This document shows, in pieces, positions 6,924-14,262 of a stretch of 14,422 nt of DNA. A program made the translations under genes and the position numbers. Every line of letters begins with the position of its first letter. Position 1 is the first letter of the stretch. Under the pieces are notes generated by a model. It was not told the DNA's origin and did not search any database. It saw only the letters and a program-made list of their open reading frames with translations. Origin of the DNA: CAYVQU01 sp964453155 (lineage in GTDB: Bacteria > Chloroflexota > Anaerolineae > Anaerolineales > UBA11858); NCBI GenBank assembly GCA_964453155.1, contig CAYVQU010000139.1, forward strand, positions 1-14,422. Reading direction: 5' to 3'.

Positions 6924-9545
6924 ATGATCCCCCTCTCCCTCTCCATCTCCGGTTTTCTTTCCTACCGCGATCCGGTTGAAATTGATTTCACCCAATTTGA
7001 GTTGGCCTGCATCGCCGGGGCCAACGGCGCGGGAAAGTCATCTATTCTCGATGCCATCACCTGGGCCTTGTTTGGGCAGGCTCGCAAACGCGATGATTCT
7101 GTTATTAATATGCAGAGTGAAAGCGCCGAAGTTGAGTTGATTTTTGCATACGAGAAAAATCATTACCGGGTGACACGCACCAACCCCCGTAGTAAAAGCA
7201 CCCTCCTCGAATTTCATATTGCCCAAGTCGCGAAAAATGGTGAACATTATTCGGATCCCATTGTCCCCCCAACCCTTAACCCCCAACCCTCAACTTATAA
7301 TTGGAAGCCGCTGACAGAACGCACCACTCGCGCGACTCAGGCCCGGATTGAGGAAACCCTCCGGTTGGACTACGAGACTTTTGTCAACGCCGCGTTTTTC
7401 TTGCAAGGCAAAGCCGATCAATTCACCCAGCAGCGTCCGGGTGATCGCAAACGAATTTTAGCCAGCATTTTGGGCTTAGAAATCTGGGAAGCCTACCGCC
7501 AACGCACGGTTCACCGCCGCAAGGAAGTGGATGGTGAAATTACTGCCTTGGATGGGCGGATAGCCGAAATCAATACCGAATTAGCTGAAGAGGATACTCG
7601 CCGGACTCGCCTGGCCGAACTGGAGACAGAGCTCGCGCTCTTGGGGGAACAACGCACCACTCAGGAAAAAAACCTCGAGACGATCAAACAATCAGCTGCG
7701 GCCTTGGATGAAAACCATAAACTAGTTGATCAACTCAACCGCCAGCTTGAGACCGACCAAAAACGGCAAGCTAAATTGGAAACCCGGCTAATAGAACGCG
7801 AAAACGAACAGGAAGCGCACGCCGCCATCTTGGCCCGTTCAGAAGAAATTGAATCCGCTTACCAGGAATGGCAGGCCAACCGGGTTGATTTGTTACGATG
7901 GGATGAAACTGCCGCCCAATTTCGCGAACATGAAAAACGTCGGAATGAACCGCGGCTGGAAATTGAGGCTGAAAGAGCGCGGTTGGAGCAAGAACGGAAC
8001 ACGTTGCAGGAGCAGCAGTTAGCAGTTAACGGTCAGCAGTCAACAGTACCTGATTTGCTGTCATCAATTTCTAACCTCCAATCGCTAATCTCCAATCTCG
8101 AAGCTTCAATCGAGGCTCGTAAAGCGCTCGAAGACGAACTCACTTCTGCTCAAGAGGCTCTCGCCAATGCCCGGGCCGAGAACCCCCGGCTCAAAACCGA
8201 AATGGATGAGCTGAAAGCCCGGATCGATCAACTGACCGATGCCGAGGGGGCTGCCTGCCCGGTTTGTGGACAACCCCTTAATACCGAAGAACGGGAAAAT
8301 TTAATTGAAGAGTTAAACCTAATTGGCACCACGATGGGCGATAAATATCGTGCCAATCGCCAACTTTTGAAGGAATCCCAAACGAAAGTTGCTGGGATTC
8401 AAACCCAAATCACCAATCTCTCTGATCTGGACGATGATTTGCTGGCGCACAAAAACCAACTCAATAAATTCAACGCCCAACTAGGGCAAATTGAATCCGA
8501 ACTTGAGCAATGGGAATCATCCGGACAGGCGCGCCTGGTTGACCTAGGAGATCACCTTAAAGATAATTCTTTCGCCCCTGAAGCCCACGCGATCCTGGCT
8601 GAAATTGATGCCGAACTCAAAGCGATTGGCTACGATGCGGCCGAACATGACCGCGTCCGCCAGGCTGAGTTGAAGGGGCGCGCAACGGAAGATAATTATC
8701 GCACCATCGAACGGGCTAAATCGGTCCTCGAACCCCTTGAGCGTGAAATTGAAACCCTCACCACCGAACTCACGACCCTCAACCAGGAACTTGACAATCA
8801 ACTTGCGGCCCATGCCGGAGCCGCGGCTCAACTGGCAGCGCTTGAATCCCAGGCACCTGATCTTAATCAGGCCCAACGAGCCTTGCTCGACATTATTGAA
8901 CAAGAAAACCAACAGCGAAAGTTTGTGGGGCGCGCCGAAGCCAATGTTCTCGTGCTTGCTGATCTCAAAAAACGTCGCCAGCGGTTTGAAACCGAACGCG
9001 AGGATCTAGCTCGCCAAGCCAGCCAGTTCCAGCAACTCGAAAAGGCCTTTGGGAAAGATGGAGTTCCAGCTCTCCTGATCGAGCAGGCCCTGCCGCAAAT
9101 CGAAGCAAAGGCCAATGAAATATTGGAGCGGTTGAGCAGCGGCAATATGTCGATCAGGTTTATCACGCAGCGGGAATACAAAGATAAAAAGCGGGCTGAC
9201 CTTCGCGAGACTCTTGATATCCAGATCAGCGACAGCGCGGGAGTGCGCGATTACGAAATGTTTTCAGGCGGGGAGGCTTTTAGGGTCAATTTTGCCGTCC
9301 GGCTGGCCCTATCGGAGGTGTTAGCGCAACGGGCCGGGGCCCGGCTGCAAACCCTGGTCATCGACGAGGGCTTTGGCAGCCAGGACGAAGTCGGCCGCCA
9401 GCGCTTGATCGAAGCCATCAATACCGTCAAATCCGACTTTGCCAAAATTCTGGTCATCACCCACATCGAATCCCTCAAAGACGCCTTCCCGACTCGAATA
9501 GAAGTTACGAAGACCCCCCAAGGGTCTCTGGTGACCATCGTCTAG
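6924..9545 (+). CDS. sbcC: SbcC/Rad50-type SMC-like ATPase (exonuclease subunit C)
   Basis: This 873-residue protein is the ATPase subunit of an SbcCD (Rad50-Mre11) type nuclease that processes double-strand breaks and hairpin DNA in the cytoplasm. The Walker A motif GANGAGKS is at 32-39, directly after a typical start 'IPLSLSISGFLSYRD'. The family-characteristic LRLDYETFVNAAFFLQGKADQFT follows at about 146-168. Long coiled coils flank the zinc hook C445-P-V-C448. The signature FSGGE is at 780-784, Walker B LVIDE at 811-815, the D-loop GSQD at 818-821, and an H-loop in ITHIE near the end. It is shorter than E. coli SbcC (about 1048 residues), as in many bacterial Rad50-like members. No SbcD/Mre11 gene is in the window. 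Two repeat-derived insertions lie at residues 116-124 and about 364-392. There is no Shine-Dalgarno before the ATG. Confidence 0.95.
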   Translation: MIPLSLSISGFLSYRDPVEIDFTQFELACIAGANGAGKSSILDAITWALFGQARKRDDSVINMQSESAEVELIFAYEKNHYRVTRTNPRSKSTLLEFHIAQVAKNGEHYSDPIVPPTLNPQPSTYNWKPLTERTTRATQARIEETLRLDYETFVNAAFFLQGKADQFTQQRPGDRKRILASILGLEIWEAYRQRTVHRRKEVDGEITALDGRIAEINTELAEEDTRRTRLAELETELALLGEQRTTQEKNLETIKQSAAALDENHKLVDQLNRQLETDQKRQAKLETRLIERENEQEAHAAILARSEEIESAYQEWQANRVDLLRWDETAAQFREHEKRRNEPRLEIEAERARLEQERNTLQEQQLAVNGQQSTVPDLLSSISNLQSLISNLEASIEARKALEDELTSAQEALANARAENPRLKTEMDELKARIDQLTDAEGAACPVCGQPLNTEERENLIEELNLIGTTMGDKYRANRQLLKESQTKVAGIQTQITNLSDLDDDLLAHKNQLNKFNAQLGQIESELEQWESSGQARLVDLGDHLKDNSFAPEAHAILAEIDAELKAIGYDAAEHDRVRQAELKGRATEDNYRTIERAKSVLEPLEREIETLTTELTTLNQELDNQLAAHAGAAAQLAALESQAPDLNQAQRALLDIIEQENQQRKFVGRAEANVLVLADLKKRRQRFETEREDLARQASQFQQLEKAFGKDGVPALLIEQALPQIEAKANEILERLSSGNMSIRFITQREYKDKKRADLRETLDIQISDSAGVRDYEMFSGGEAFRVNFAVRLALSEVLAQRAGARLQTLVIDEGFGSQDEVGRQRLIEAINTVKSDFAKILVITHIESLKDAFPTRIEVTKTPQGSLVTIV
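7271..7294. repeat. Repeat-like C/A-rich insertion inside the SbcC head domain
   Basis: The plus strand reads as runs of AACCC (AACCCTTAACCCCCAACCCT and onward), encoding TLNPQPST within residues 116-124. It lies between the second beta-strand of the ATPase head and the conserved W-x-PLTERTTRATQARIE segment, a site where relatives usually have a short turn (family knowledge, no alignment run). The text matches the style of AACCC-type low-complexity repeats normally found between genes. Confidence 0.5.
8011..8099. repeat. Two adjoining repeat-like tracts inside the SbcC coiled coil
   Basis: At 8011-8050 the plus strand is built from AGCAGTTA/GTCAGCAGTCAAC-like units, encoding QQLAVNGQQSTV. 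At 8064-8099 it is built from CTAACCTCCAATCGCTAATC-like units, encoding SISNLQSLISNLEAS. Both are in frame in the ascending coiled coil upstream of the zinc hook. The heptad pattern is interrupted by the N-G and P residues of the first tract, while the second tract still reads as helix. Confidence 0.55.
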
Positions 9546-9569
9546 ATTAGCCTATTAGTGGGGAAAATT

Positions 9570-9631
9570 AACCACAGATGTACGCAGATAAACGTGGATT
9601 TTTTTAACTTTATCTGTGTCTATCCGCGGTT
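9570..9631. repeat. Intergenic 62-bp imperfect palindrome downstream of SbcC
   Basis: The left arm AACCACAGATGTACGCAGAT at 9570-9589 pairs with the right arm ATCTGTGTCTATCCGCGGTT at 9612-9631; 15 of 20 positions match, with about 22 bases between. It resembles the AACCACAGATG..CACAGAT family of dispersed palindromes, distinct from the AACCACGAAGG palindrome at 6347-6412. It lies between the SbcC stop and the terminator of the opposing operon. Confidence 0.7.
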
Positions 9632-9644
9632 TTCGATTAGCACC

Positions 9645-9676
9645 AAAACAAAACGACGCCCGCTTCCGAGCGTCGT
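9645..9676 (-). terminator. Intrinsic terminator of the minus-strand CorC-PriA-phosphoribosyltransferase cluster
   Basis: ACGACGC (9653-9659) and GCGTCGT (9670-9676) form a perfect 7-bp G+C-rich stem with a 10-base loop that can partly pair. Read on the minus strand, the stem is followed at once by TTTGTTTT, the T-tract expected of a Rho-independent terminator. It lies 48 bases beyond the phosphoribosyltransferase stop, in the right place to end the operon. Confidence 0.7.
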
Positions 9677-9679
9677 CAT

Positions 9680-9716
9680 TCACAATTCAGCATTCGCCAG
9701 GCCCCATTCGCAATTC
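9680..9716. repeat. CAATTC/ATTCGC low-complexity repeat
   Basis: The stretch consists of variants of CACAATTC, CATTCGC and CAATTCG just outside the phosphoribosyltransferase stop. Similar text recurs at 4828-4845 (CGCAATTCGCACAATTTT) and 14331-14351 (CATTCGCTTCAATTCGCGTT). It looks like another of the dispersed simple repeats in this genome. No coding sense is evident. Confidence 0.45.
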
Positions 9717-9724
9717 GTATTGTC

Positions 9725-10237
9725 TCAGCCTTCGCCTAGCGGCACACTTTCAACCTTATCCGGTCCGCGGTCGATTTCCCAAGGGTAAATGATATAGGCA
9801 TCGGTGATTGCGGCGAAGTAATCGGGACGAGCCGTGCCAAACAAATTCCGATGGGGATTGAAATGCAGCACCGCGGTATATGGCAACCCCCCGGCGGCCG
9901 AAACTCGATTTTTAACCGTCGTGATCGTCCGGCCGGACCCCCAGACATCATCGACTATCAAAATCCGGCGGCCTTCAAGTAAATGATCATCTGGAAACTG
10001 GAAGAAATTGGGCCAGGCAAATAGTTTGGCCCGCCGCCGGTCCATGTCGGAGGGAAAATCAACAGCCGCGGTTAAGACATCCACGACTTGCATCGCTTCG
10101 GCCAACATCCCACCAGGGATGATCCCACCGCGAGTGATCATCAGCATGGCTTCAAATTCAGTTTCAAATTGGGGGATCAGGTGGTCGATTAATTTGTCGA
10201 TATCTTGCCAGGATAAAACTTCGCGCCGCAGTTGCAT
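9725..10237 (-). CDS. Purine-type phosphoribosyltransferase, Gpt-like
   Basis: This 170-residue type I phosphoribosyltransferase probably joins a purine base (guanine, xanthine or hypoxanthine) to PRPP in nucleotide salvage in the cytoplasm. The PRPP-binding loop ILIVDDVWGSGRTI is at about 92-105. An upstream RGGIIPGGMLAE at 36-47 matches the SRGGLVPG segment of E. coli Gpt, and YIIYPWEIDRGP at 148-159 matches the Gpt 'IEQPWDMG' base-binding region. I chose ATG 10237 because GGAG sits six bases upstream; the longer frame from TTG 10249 would put that site inside the gene. It starts 26 bases after the PriA stop and is probably co-transcribed. Base specificity cannot be told from sequence; an orotate or regulatory PRTase is less likely. 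Confidence 0.85.
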   Translation of the reverse strand: MQLRREVLSWQDIDKLIDHLIPQFETEFEAMLMITRGGIIPGGMLAEAMQVVDVLTAAVDFPSDMDRRRAKLFAWPNFFQFPDDHLLEGRRILIVDDVWGSGRTITTVKNRVSAAGGLPYTAVLHFNPHRNLFGTARPDYFAAITDAYIIYPWEIDRGPDKVESVPLGEG

Positions 10238-10263
10238 AGTCTGCTCCAATAAAATTTTCCCAA

Positions 10264-12861
10264 TTATAGCAGGGATGGGGGATCTACTTCAAGCCGGAGA
10301 TTACCCAAATTCTGGTTGCGGACCACGGCGGCGGGATCAGGGCCGCGTAAGATGATTTGCCAGCGATAGATGCCGCTCACCCGAGCGAAAAAACAAGGCA
10401 CAGGACCGATTATCTCCGTCCCACTATGGCTGCCGCTCTCAATCCAACCCTGGATTTGCTGGGCTAACCGTTGGGCCGAGGTTTCCACTTTCACTTCATC
10501 GTCCCCCCGAAATTCCAGGCGCAGCAGCCGAGAGAAGGGTGGGTATCCTAAATGCCGCCGGTGTTGGATCTCCTGACGATAAAACTCCCGATAGTCATGT
10601 TCCCCCGCGGTTTGGATGACGTAATGGTCAGGTTGGAAGGTCTGCAAGATGGCCTGCCCCCCTAAAGGTGAGCGACCGGCCCGACCAGCTACCTGAGTCA
10701 GTACCTGAAAAGTCCGTTCGGCAGCCCGGTAATCGGGTAAATTTAATCCTACATCTCCGAGAACAACTCCCACCAGGGTGACCAGGGGCAGGTCCAACCC
10801 CTTTGCCAACATTTGGGTGCCGATCAAAATATCGGCCTGATGGTTGGCAAAATGATCCAAAATGACATCGTGAGAACCCTTCTGGCGGGTGGTTTCCCAA
10901 TCCCACCGGATAGTACGGGCCTGCGGAAATAGTGATTGAACCTCATGTTCAACCCGCTCAGTGCCGGTGCCATATTGCTTGATGCGCGGGCTGTCGCATT
11001 CGGGGCATTTTTCTGGCATGTTCCGTTGATAATGACAGCGATGGCAAATCAAAACGTTTGTGCGTTGAACGTTTTGACGTTTGAACGCGTGAGTGTGAAA
11101 CGTCAACGGGATATCACAGCGCGGACATTTGAGTGAGTGCCCGCAATCGCGGCAGAAAACATAGGTCGCCATCCCGCGCCGGTTGATGAATAAAATCGCC
11201 TGTTGCTGCTGTTCGAGAACATTTTTCAACGCCGTTTGTAGGGGACGGCTGAAAATTGAGCGGTTACCAGCCTTGAGTTCCCCTCGCATATCCACAATTT
11301 GCACCGGGGGCAACTCTGTCGTTTGGGCATCTTTTTCCAACGGCTGAAACCCCCTATCCTCGTTTCCCTGCCCCCGGGTATTTTTCACTCCTAACCCCTC
11401 CAACTGTAACCGAACTGCTTCTTTATGTGCTAAGATCCGCTCGGGGAGGCTCAATGCCCGCCACTGTCCGCGCGCGGCCCGAAAAGTGCTACCGATATCG
11501 GGGGTTGCGGAGCCAAAAATGCAGACTGCCCCAACCTGTTGCGCATAGGCTGCCGCGGTTTCGCGGGCATGATAAGTCGGGGCCATTTCGGATTGGTAAT
11601 AGGATTGATCGTGGCTCTCATCGAGGATGATCAAGCCCAAGTTGGAAAATGGGGTGAAGAGCGCACTCCGGGGCCCGACGACGACTGAGATTAATCCGGC
11701 CCGGGCCCGGCGCCAGGTATCGTAACGCTCACCGGGTGAGAGCTTGGAATGCACCAAACCCACTTTTCCTGGAAAACGGGAGACAAAGCGGCGCACGGTT
11801 TGGGGGGTGAGAGCGATTTCGGGTACCAGGATAATCGCTTGCTGCCCGCGCTCGATGGCTTCTTGTAAGGCATGGAGGTAAATTTCAGTTTTTCCAGAGC
11901 CGGTTACGCCATAGAGCAAGAATGGTTCCGGATTTTCTCCGGTTGCGGCGCGTTCAAAACCGGCCCGAATCTGGTCCCAGGCGATGAATTGTTCGGTGGT
12001 TAAATCCAATGGCGCGGAGGCCACAAACTCCATTTTTCCCAACGGGTCACGGACCTGCTCGCTCTCGCCAAGGAATATTAACCCCAGTTTGCTAAGCCGT
12101 TTCAGGTCAGAGAGATTACCCCCACTCTCGGCGTAGACCCAAGTCACATCAACCGGGCCGGGATCGCGTAGCAAAAACTGCATTATGGCCTGCCGCCGTT
12201 CGAGAGCTGCCGTTCCTTTTCGAGCCAGGGTGTCCATTTTCTCCTGGACTTCGGTCGCGGGGACCGCCAATTGGGTGGTCCGCACCATCTTTGGTTTGAC
12301 GGTGGGCGCGTTTAACACCGGTTGGGTCGTGATCAGACCGCGGCGTTTGAGGGCCTCGACGGAGGCTTTCCAATTCTTGCGGGGCAAGGCTCGGTCGATC
12401 TGGCGTCCTCGCAGGGGACCGCGGTCGATTAACAGGGTCAACAACCGCCACTGTGCTTGAGAGATTTTTAAGGTTCCCTGAGAAGTTCCTGCTGCGATTT
12501 GCTCTTTGGTGATCCCGGGCTGGTAAAGCGTATCGGCCATCTGACTCAGACCAGGGGGCAGCATCAGGCTCAGGCACGCCGCCAGGGGCGAGAGGGTTTC
12601 TGCGGCCAGATAATGGGCCAAATTAATCTGAGCTGGCGTCAACACCGGCTCAGGATCGAGCAATTCGAGTATTGCTTTGGTTTCTGCCACTTCTGGGTTG
12701 GCGACAACTTTAAAAACCACCCCCTGAACCGTCTGCCGCCCAAACGGCACCGTGACCAAATGCCCGGCACCGACCTGCCCGGCTAAATCGTCGGGCAGGT
12801 GATAGTGAAACGTCCGCGAAACATGCGAAACGTTAACGGCAACTTCGACAAAGGTGGGCAT
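10264..12861 (-). CDS. priA: Primosomal protein N' (PriA), replication restart helicase
   Basis: This 865-residue superfamily 2 DNA helicase restarts stalled replication forks by loading the replicative helicase. An N-terminal 3'-DNA-end-binding domain (1 to about 100, FVEVAVNV...FHYHLP, VPFGRQ) and a winged-helix region precede the helicase core. Walker A GVTGSGKTE is at 318-326 and the DEAH-box position reads DESH at 414-417. Zinc-binding cysteines lie at 570, 573, 579, 582, 606, 609, 619 and 622. The core ends with TQMLAKGLDLP and LTQVAGRAGR at about 721-730. I chose ATG 12861 (MPTFVEVAV); the TTG at 12891 lies inside a perfect hairpin and would add ten unrelated residues. Residues about 592-603, between the cysteine pairs, come from a repeat-like insertion. 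It is somewhat longer than the E. coli protein (732 residues). Confidence 0.95.
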   Translation of the reverse strand: MPTFVEVAVNVSHVSRTFHYHLPDDLAGQVGAGHLVTVPFGRQTVQGVVFKVVANPEVAETKAILELLDPEPVLTPAQINLAHYLAAETLSPLAACLSLMLPPGLSQMADTLYQPGITKEQIAAGTSQGTLKISQAQWRLLTLLIDRGPLRGRQIDRALPRKNWKASVEALKRRGLITTQPVLNAPTVKPKMVRTTQLAVPATEVQEKMDTLARKGTAALERRQAIMQFLLRDPGPVDVTWVYAESGGNLSDLKRLSKLGLIFLGESEQVRDPLGKMEFVASAPLDLTTEQFIAWDQIRAGFERAATGENPEPFLLYGVTGSGKTEIYLHALQEAIERGQQAIILVPEIALTPQTVRRFVSRFPGKVGLVHSKLSPGERYDTWRRARAGLISVVVGPRSALFTPFSNLGLIILDESHDQSYYQSEMAPTYHARETAAAYAQQVGAVCIFGSATPDIGSTFRAARGQWRALSLPERILAHKEAVRLQLEGLGVKNTRGQGNEDRGFQPLEKDAQTTELPPVQIVDMRGELKAGNRSIFSRPLQTALKNVLEQQQQAILFINRRGMATYVFCRDCGHSLKCPRCDIPLTFHTHAFKRQNVQRTNVLICHRCHYQRNMPEKCPECDSPRIKQYGTGTERVEHEVQSLFPQARTIRWDWETTRQKGSHDVILDHFANHQADILIGTQMLAKGLDLPLVTLVGVVLGDVGLNLPDYRAAERTFQVLTQVAGRAGRSPLGGQAILQTFQPDHYVIQTAGEHDYREFYRQEIQHRRHLGYPPFSRLLRLEFRGDDEVKVETSAQRLAQQIQGWIESGSHSGTEIIGPVPCFFARVSGIYRWQIILRGPDPAAVVRNQNLGNLRLEVDPPSLL
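11052..11088. repeat. AACGTTT/GTTGAACG repeat inserted between PriA zinc-binding pairs
   Basis: The plus strand is made of AACGTTTGTGCGTTGAACG and GTTTTGACGTTTGAACG-like units. On the minus strand they encode AFKRQNVQRTNV. This lies between Cys582 and Cys606, where other PriA proteins usually have a short loop (family knowledge). The reading frame is kept and all eight cysteines remain, so the helicase is probably functional. Confidence 0.55.
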
Positions 12862-12874
12862 GGGGCAAGCTTCA

Positions 12875-12914
12875 CGCGGTACCCATCTCAATGAAAATTG
12901 AGATGGGTACCGCG
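12875..12914. repeat. Perfect 18-bp hairpin between the corC-like gene and priA
   Basis: CGCGGTACCCATCTCAAT at 12875-12892 and its exact reverse complement at 12897-12914 are separated by only GAAA (TTTC on the minus strand). It fills nearly the whole gap between the CorC-like stop (12922) and the PriA ATG (12861). On the minus strand it is followed by TGAAGC, so there is no T-run for termination of the operon; on the plus strand it is followed by TTTTCC, but no plus-strand gene precedes it. It could block ribosome or nuclease movement and set PriA expression, or be another palindromic repeat unit. Confidence 0.85.
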
Positions 12915-12921
12915 TTTTCCA

Positions 12922-14262
12922 TTATTCCTCTACCGCCGGGGGCTTCTTTTCTGTTTTACTGAAGTTTAGCTGTTCTACCCGACGGCCATCCATACTGATG
13001 ACTTTAACCCGATATTTATCGATGGATAGTTCGTCGCCAACTGCTGGAATACTACCCAGTTTTCCGAGAACATAGCCGGCGATGGTGTCGTAATTGGGAT
13101 CATCGAATTTGGTCCCCAGTGCTTCATTGACTTCTTCAATTAGGGCTAAACCATCGATAGTGGCGGAGCCGTCGGAATGAACCTGAATTTCAGGCTGGTC
13201 GGCGTCAAAGGGGTCGCTGACCTCCCCGACAATCTCTTCCATGAGGTCTTCCAAAGTAACAATTCCAGCCGTTCCGCCAAATTCATCCATCACGATGGCA
13301 ATGTGTTGCCGTCGGGCGCGGAACCGTTGCAGTACGCCGCGGACGGGAACAGCTTCTGGAACAAACAAAGCTTCCCGTACCAGATCACGCGCCTGGCATT
13401 TCTGTTTCTCTGGATCGAGTTGGGCGCGGAGCAAATCTTTAATGTGAACCACACCGATGATGTTATCGAGGACATCATCAAATACTGGGAATTTCGTAAA
13501 TGTGGAGTGGGTGGCGATATCGATACATTCTTTTAAGTAAAGATCGGCCTCGAAGCCCATGATCTCTGTTCGGGGGACCATTACTTGTCGGACTAGAAGT
13601 TCGGCGAAATCAAAAACGGCGTGGAGCATTTCGCTCTCTTCGGCTTCCACCGCGCCGCCCTCGGCGCTGGCGGCCACGATCATCTTCAACTCTTCGACTG
13701 AGTGAACATTTTCGTGCCCGGAAACCGGTTCTACACCAAATAATTTGAGCAGGGCATTGCCGGTGCCGTTTAGGGCCCAGATCAATGGTTTAAAAATCCA
13801 TTCGGTCCATAAGGTGGGCCGGGCAACCCACAGGGAGGTGTTTTCGGGATACTGGAGGGCAATGGATTTCGGGGCCAACTCACCGACGACCACATGCAAA
13901 AAGGTAATAATTGCAAACGACATCCCGGCGGCGATGCTATGAGAAACTTCGCTTTGGATTTCGCCAGGAAATAGATTGATGATCGGTTCCAGCATATGCG
14001 AGAGGGCCGGTTCGCCGACCCACCCCAGCCCTAAGCTGGCGAGGGTGATCCCCAATTGGGTCGCCGCGATGACCTGATCGGGATCTTCGAGGGCTTTGGC
14101 TACCCATTTCGCGGCTTGATTCCCTTGCGAGAGCAGTTCCTTGATGCGCGTCCGTCGTACGCTGACGAGGGCAAATTCTGCCGCGACGAAAAAGCCATTG
14201 GCCAAAACCAAAACGGCGACCAAGACGAGTTTGAGAAAATCTAATAAAAGTGTTGATTCCAT
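12922..14262 (-). CDS. CorC/HlyC family membrane protein with DUF21, two CBS domains and CorC_HlyC domain
   Basis: This 446-residue protein belongs to the CNNM/CorC family, implicated in magnesium (or other divalent ion) efflux and historically called hemolysin-like. The DUF21 transmembrane domain spans about 1-195, with GFFVAAEFALVSVRR at 23-37 and GELAPKS at 127-133. The first CBS domain begins around VMVPRTEI (227-234). The second ends with DEFGGTAGIVTLEDLMEEIVGEV (326-348). A C-terminal transporter-associated CorC_HlyC domain covers about 355-435 (IDGLALIEEVNE, YDTIAGYVLGKLG). Length and order are standard and intact. ATG 14262 has AGGAAAG at 14274-14280, eleven bases upstream. It is the first gene of the minus-strand cluster ahead of priA. 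The 160 bases upstream (14263-14422) hold A/T-rich leader and repeat-like text but no clear promoter hexamers. Confidence 0.92.
   Translation of the reverse strand: MESTLLLDFLKLVLVAVLVLANGFFVAAEFALVSVRRTRIKELLSQGNQAAKWVAKALEDPDQVIAATQLGITLASLGLGWVGEPALSHMLEPIINLFPGEIQSEVSHSIAAGMSFAIITFLHVVVGELAPKSIALQYPENTSLWVARPTLWTEWIFKPLIWALNGTGNALLKLFGVEPVSGHENVHSVEELKMIVAASAEGGAVEAEESEMLHAVFDFAELLVRQVMVPRTEIMGFEADLYLKECIDIATHSTFTKFPVFDDVLDNIIGVVHIKDLLRAQLDPEKQKCQARDLVREALFVPEAVPVRGVLQRFRARRQHIAIVMDEFGGTAGIVTLEDLMEEIVGEVSDPFDADQPEIQVHSDGSATIDGLALIEEVNEALGTKFDDPNYDTIAGYVLGKLGSIPAVGDELSIDKYRVKVISMDGRRVEQLNFSKTEKKPPAVEE

Noticed and set aside
8544..8912. Minus-strand open frame of 122 codons
   Set aside because: It lies opposite the SbcC coiled coil, where codon bias readily creates open antisense frames; the SbcC frame is unambiguous.
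9645..9676. Terminator for SbcC on the plus strand
   Set aside because: The stem is followed on the plus strand by CATTCAC rather than a T-run, so it fits the minus-strand operon better.
10238..10249. TTG start for the phosphoribosyltransferase
   Set aside because: GGAG, the likely ribosome binding site for ATG 10237, lies within this extension.
11330..11400. A further repeat-derived insertion in PriA (around NTRGQGNEDRGFQPLEKDAQ)
   Set aside because: The segment does look like an extra linker before the conserved VDMR motif, but its DNA is only weakly repetitive, so I do not list it as a repeat feature.
12875..12914. Intrinsic terminator of the CorC-like gene
   Set aside because: On the minus strand the stem is not followed by a T-tract, and PriA begins 14 bases later in the same direction.
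13177..13536. Plus-strand open frame of 119 codons
   Set aside because: It is antisense to the conserved CBS domains of the CorC-like gene, with no independent support.
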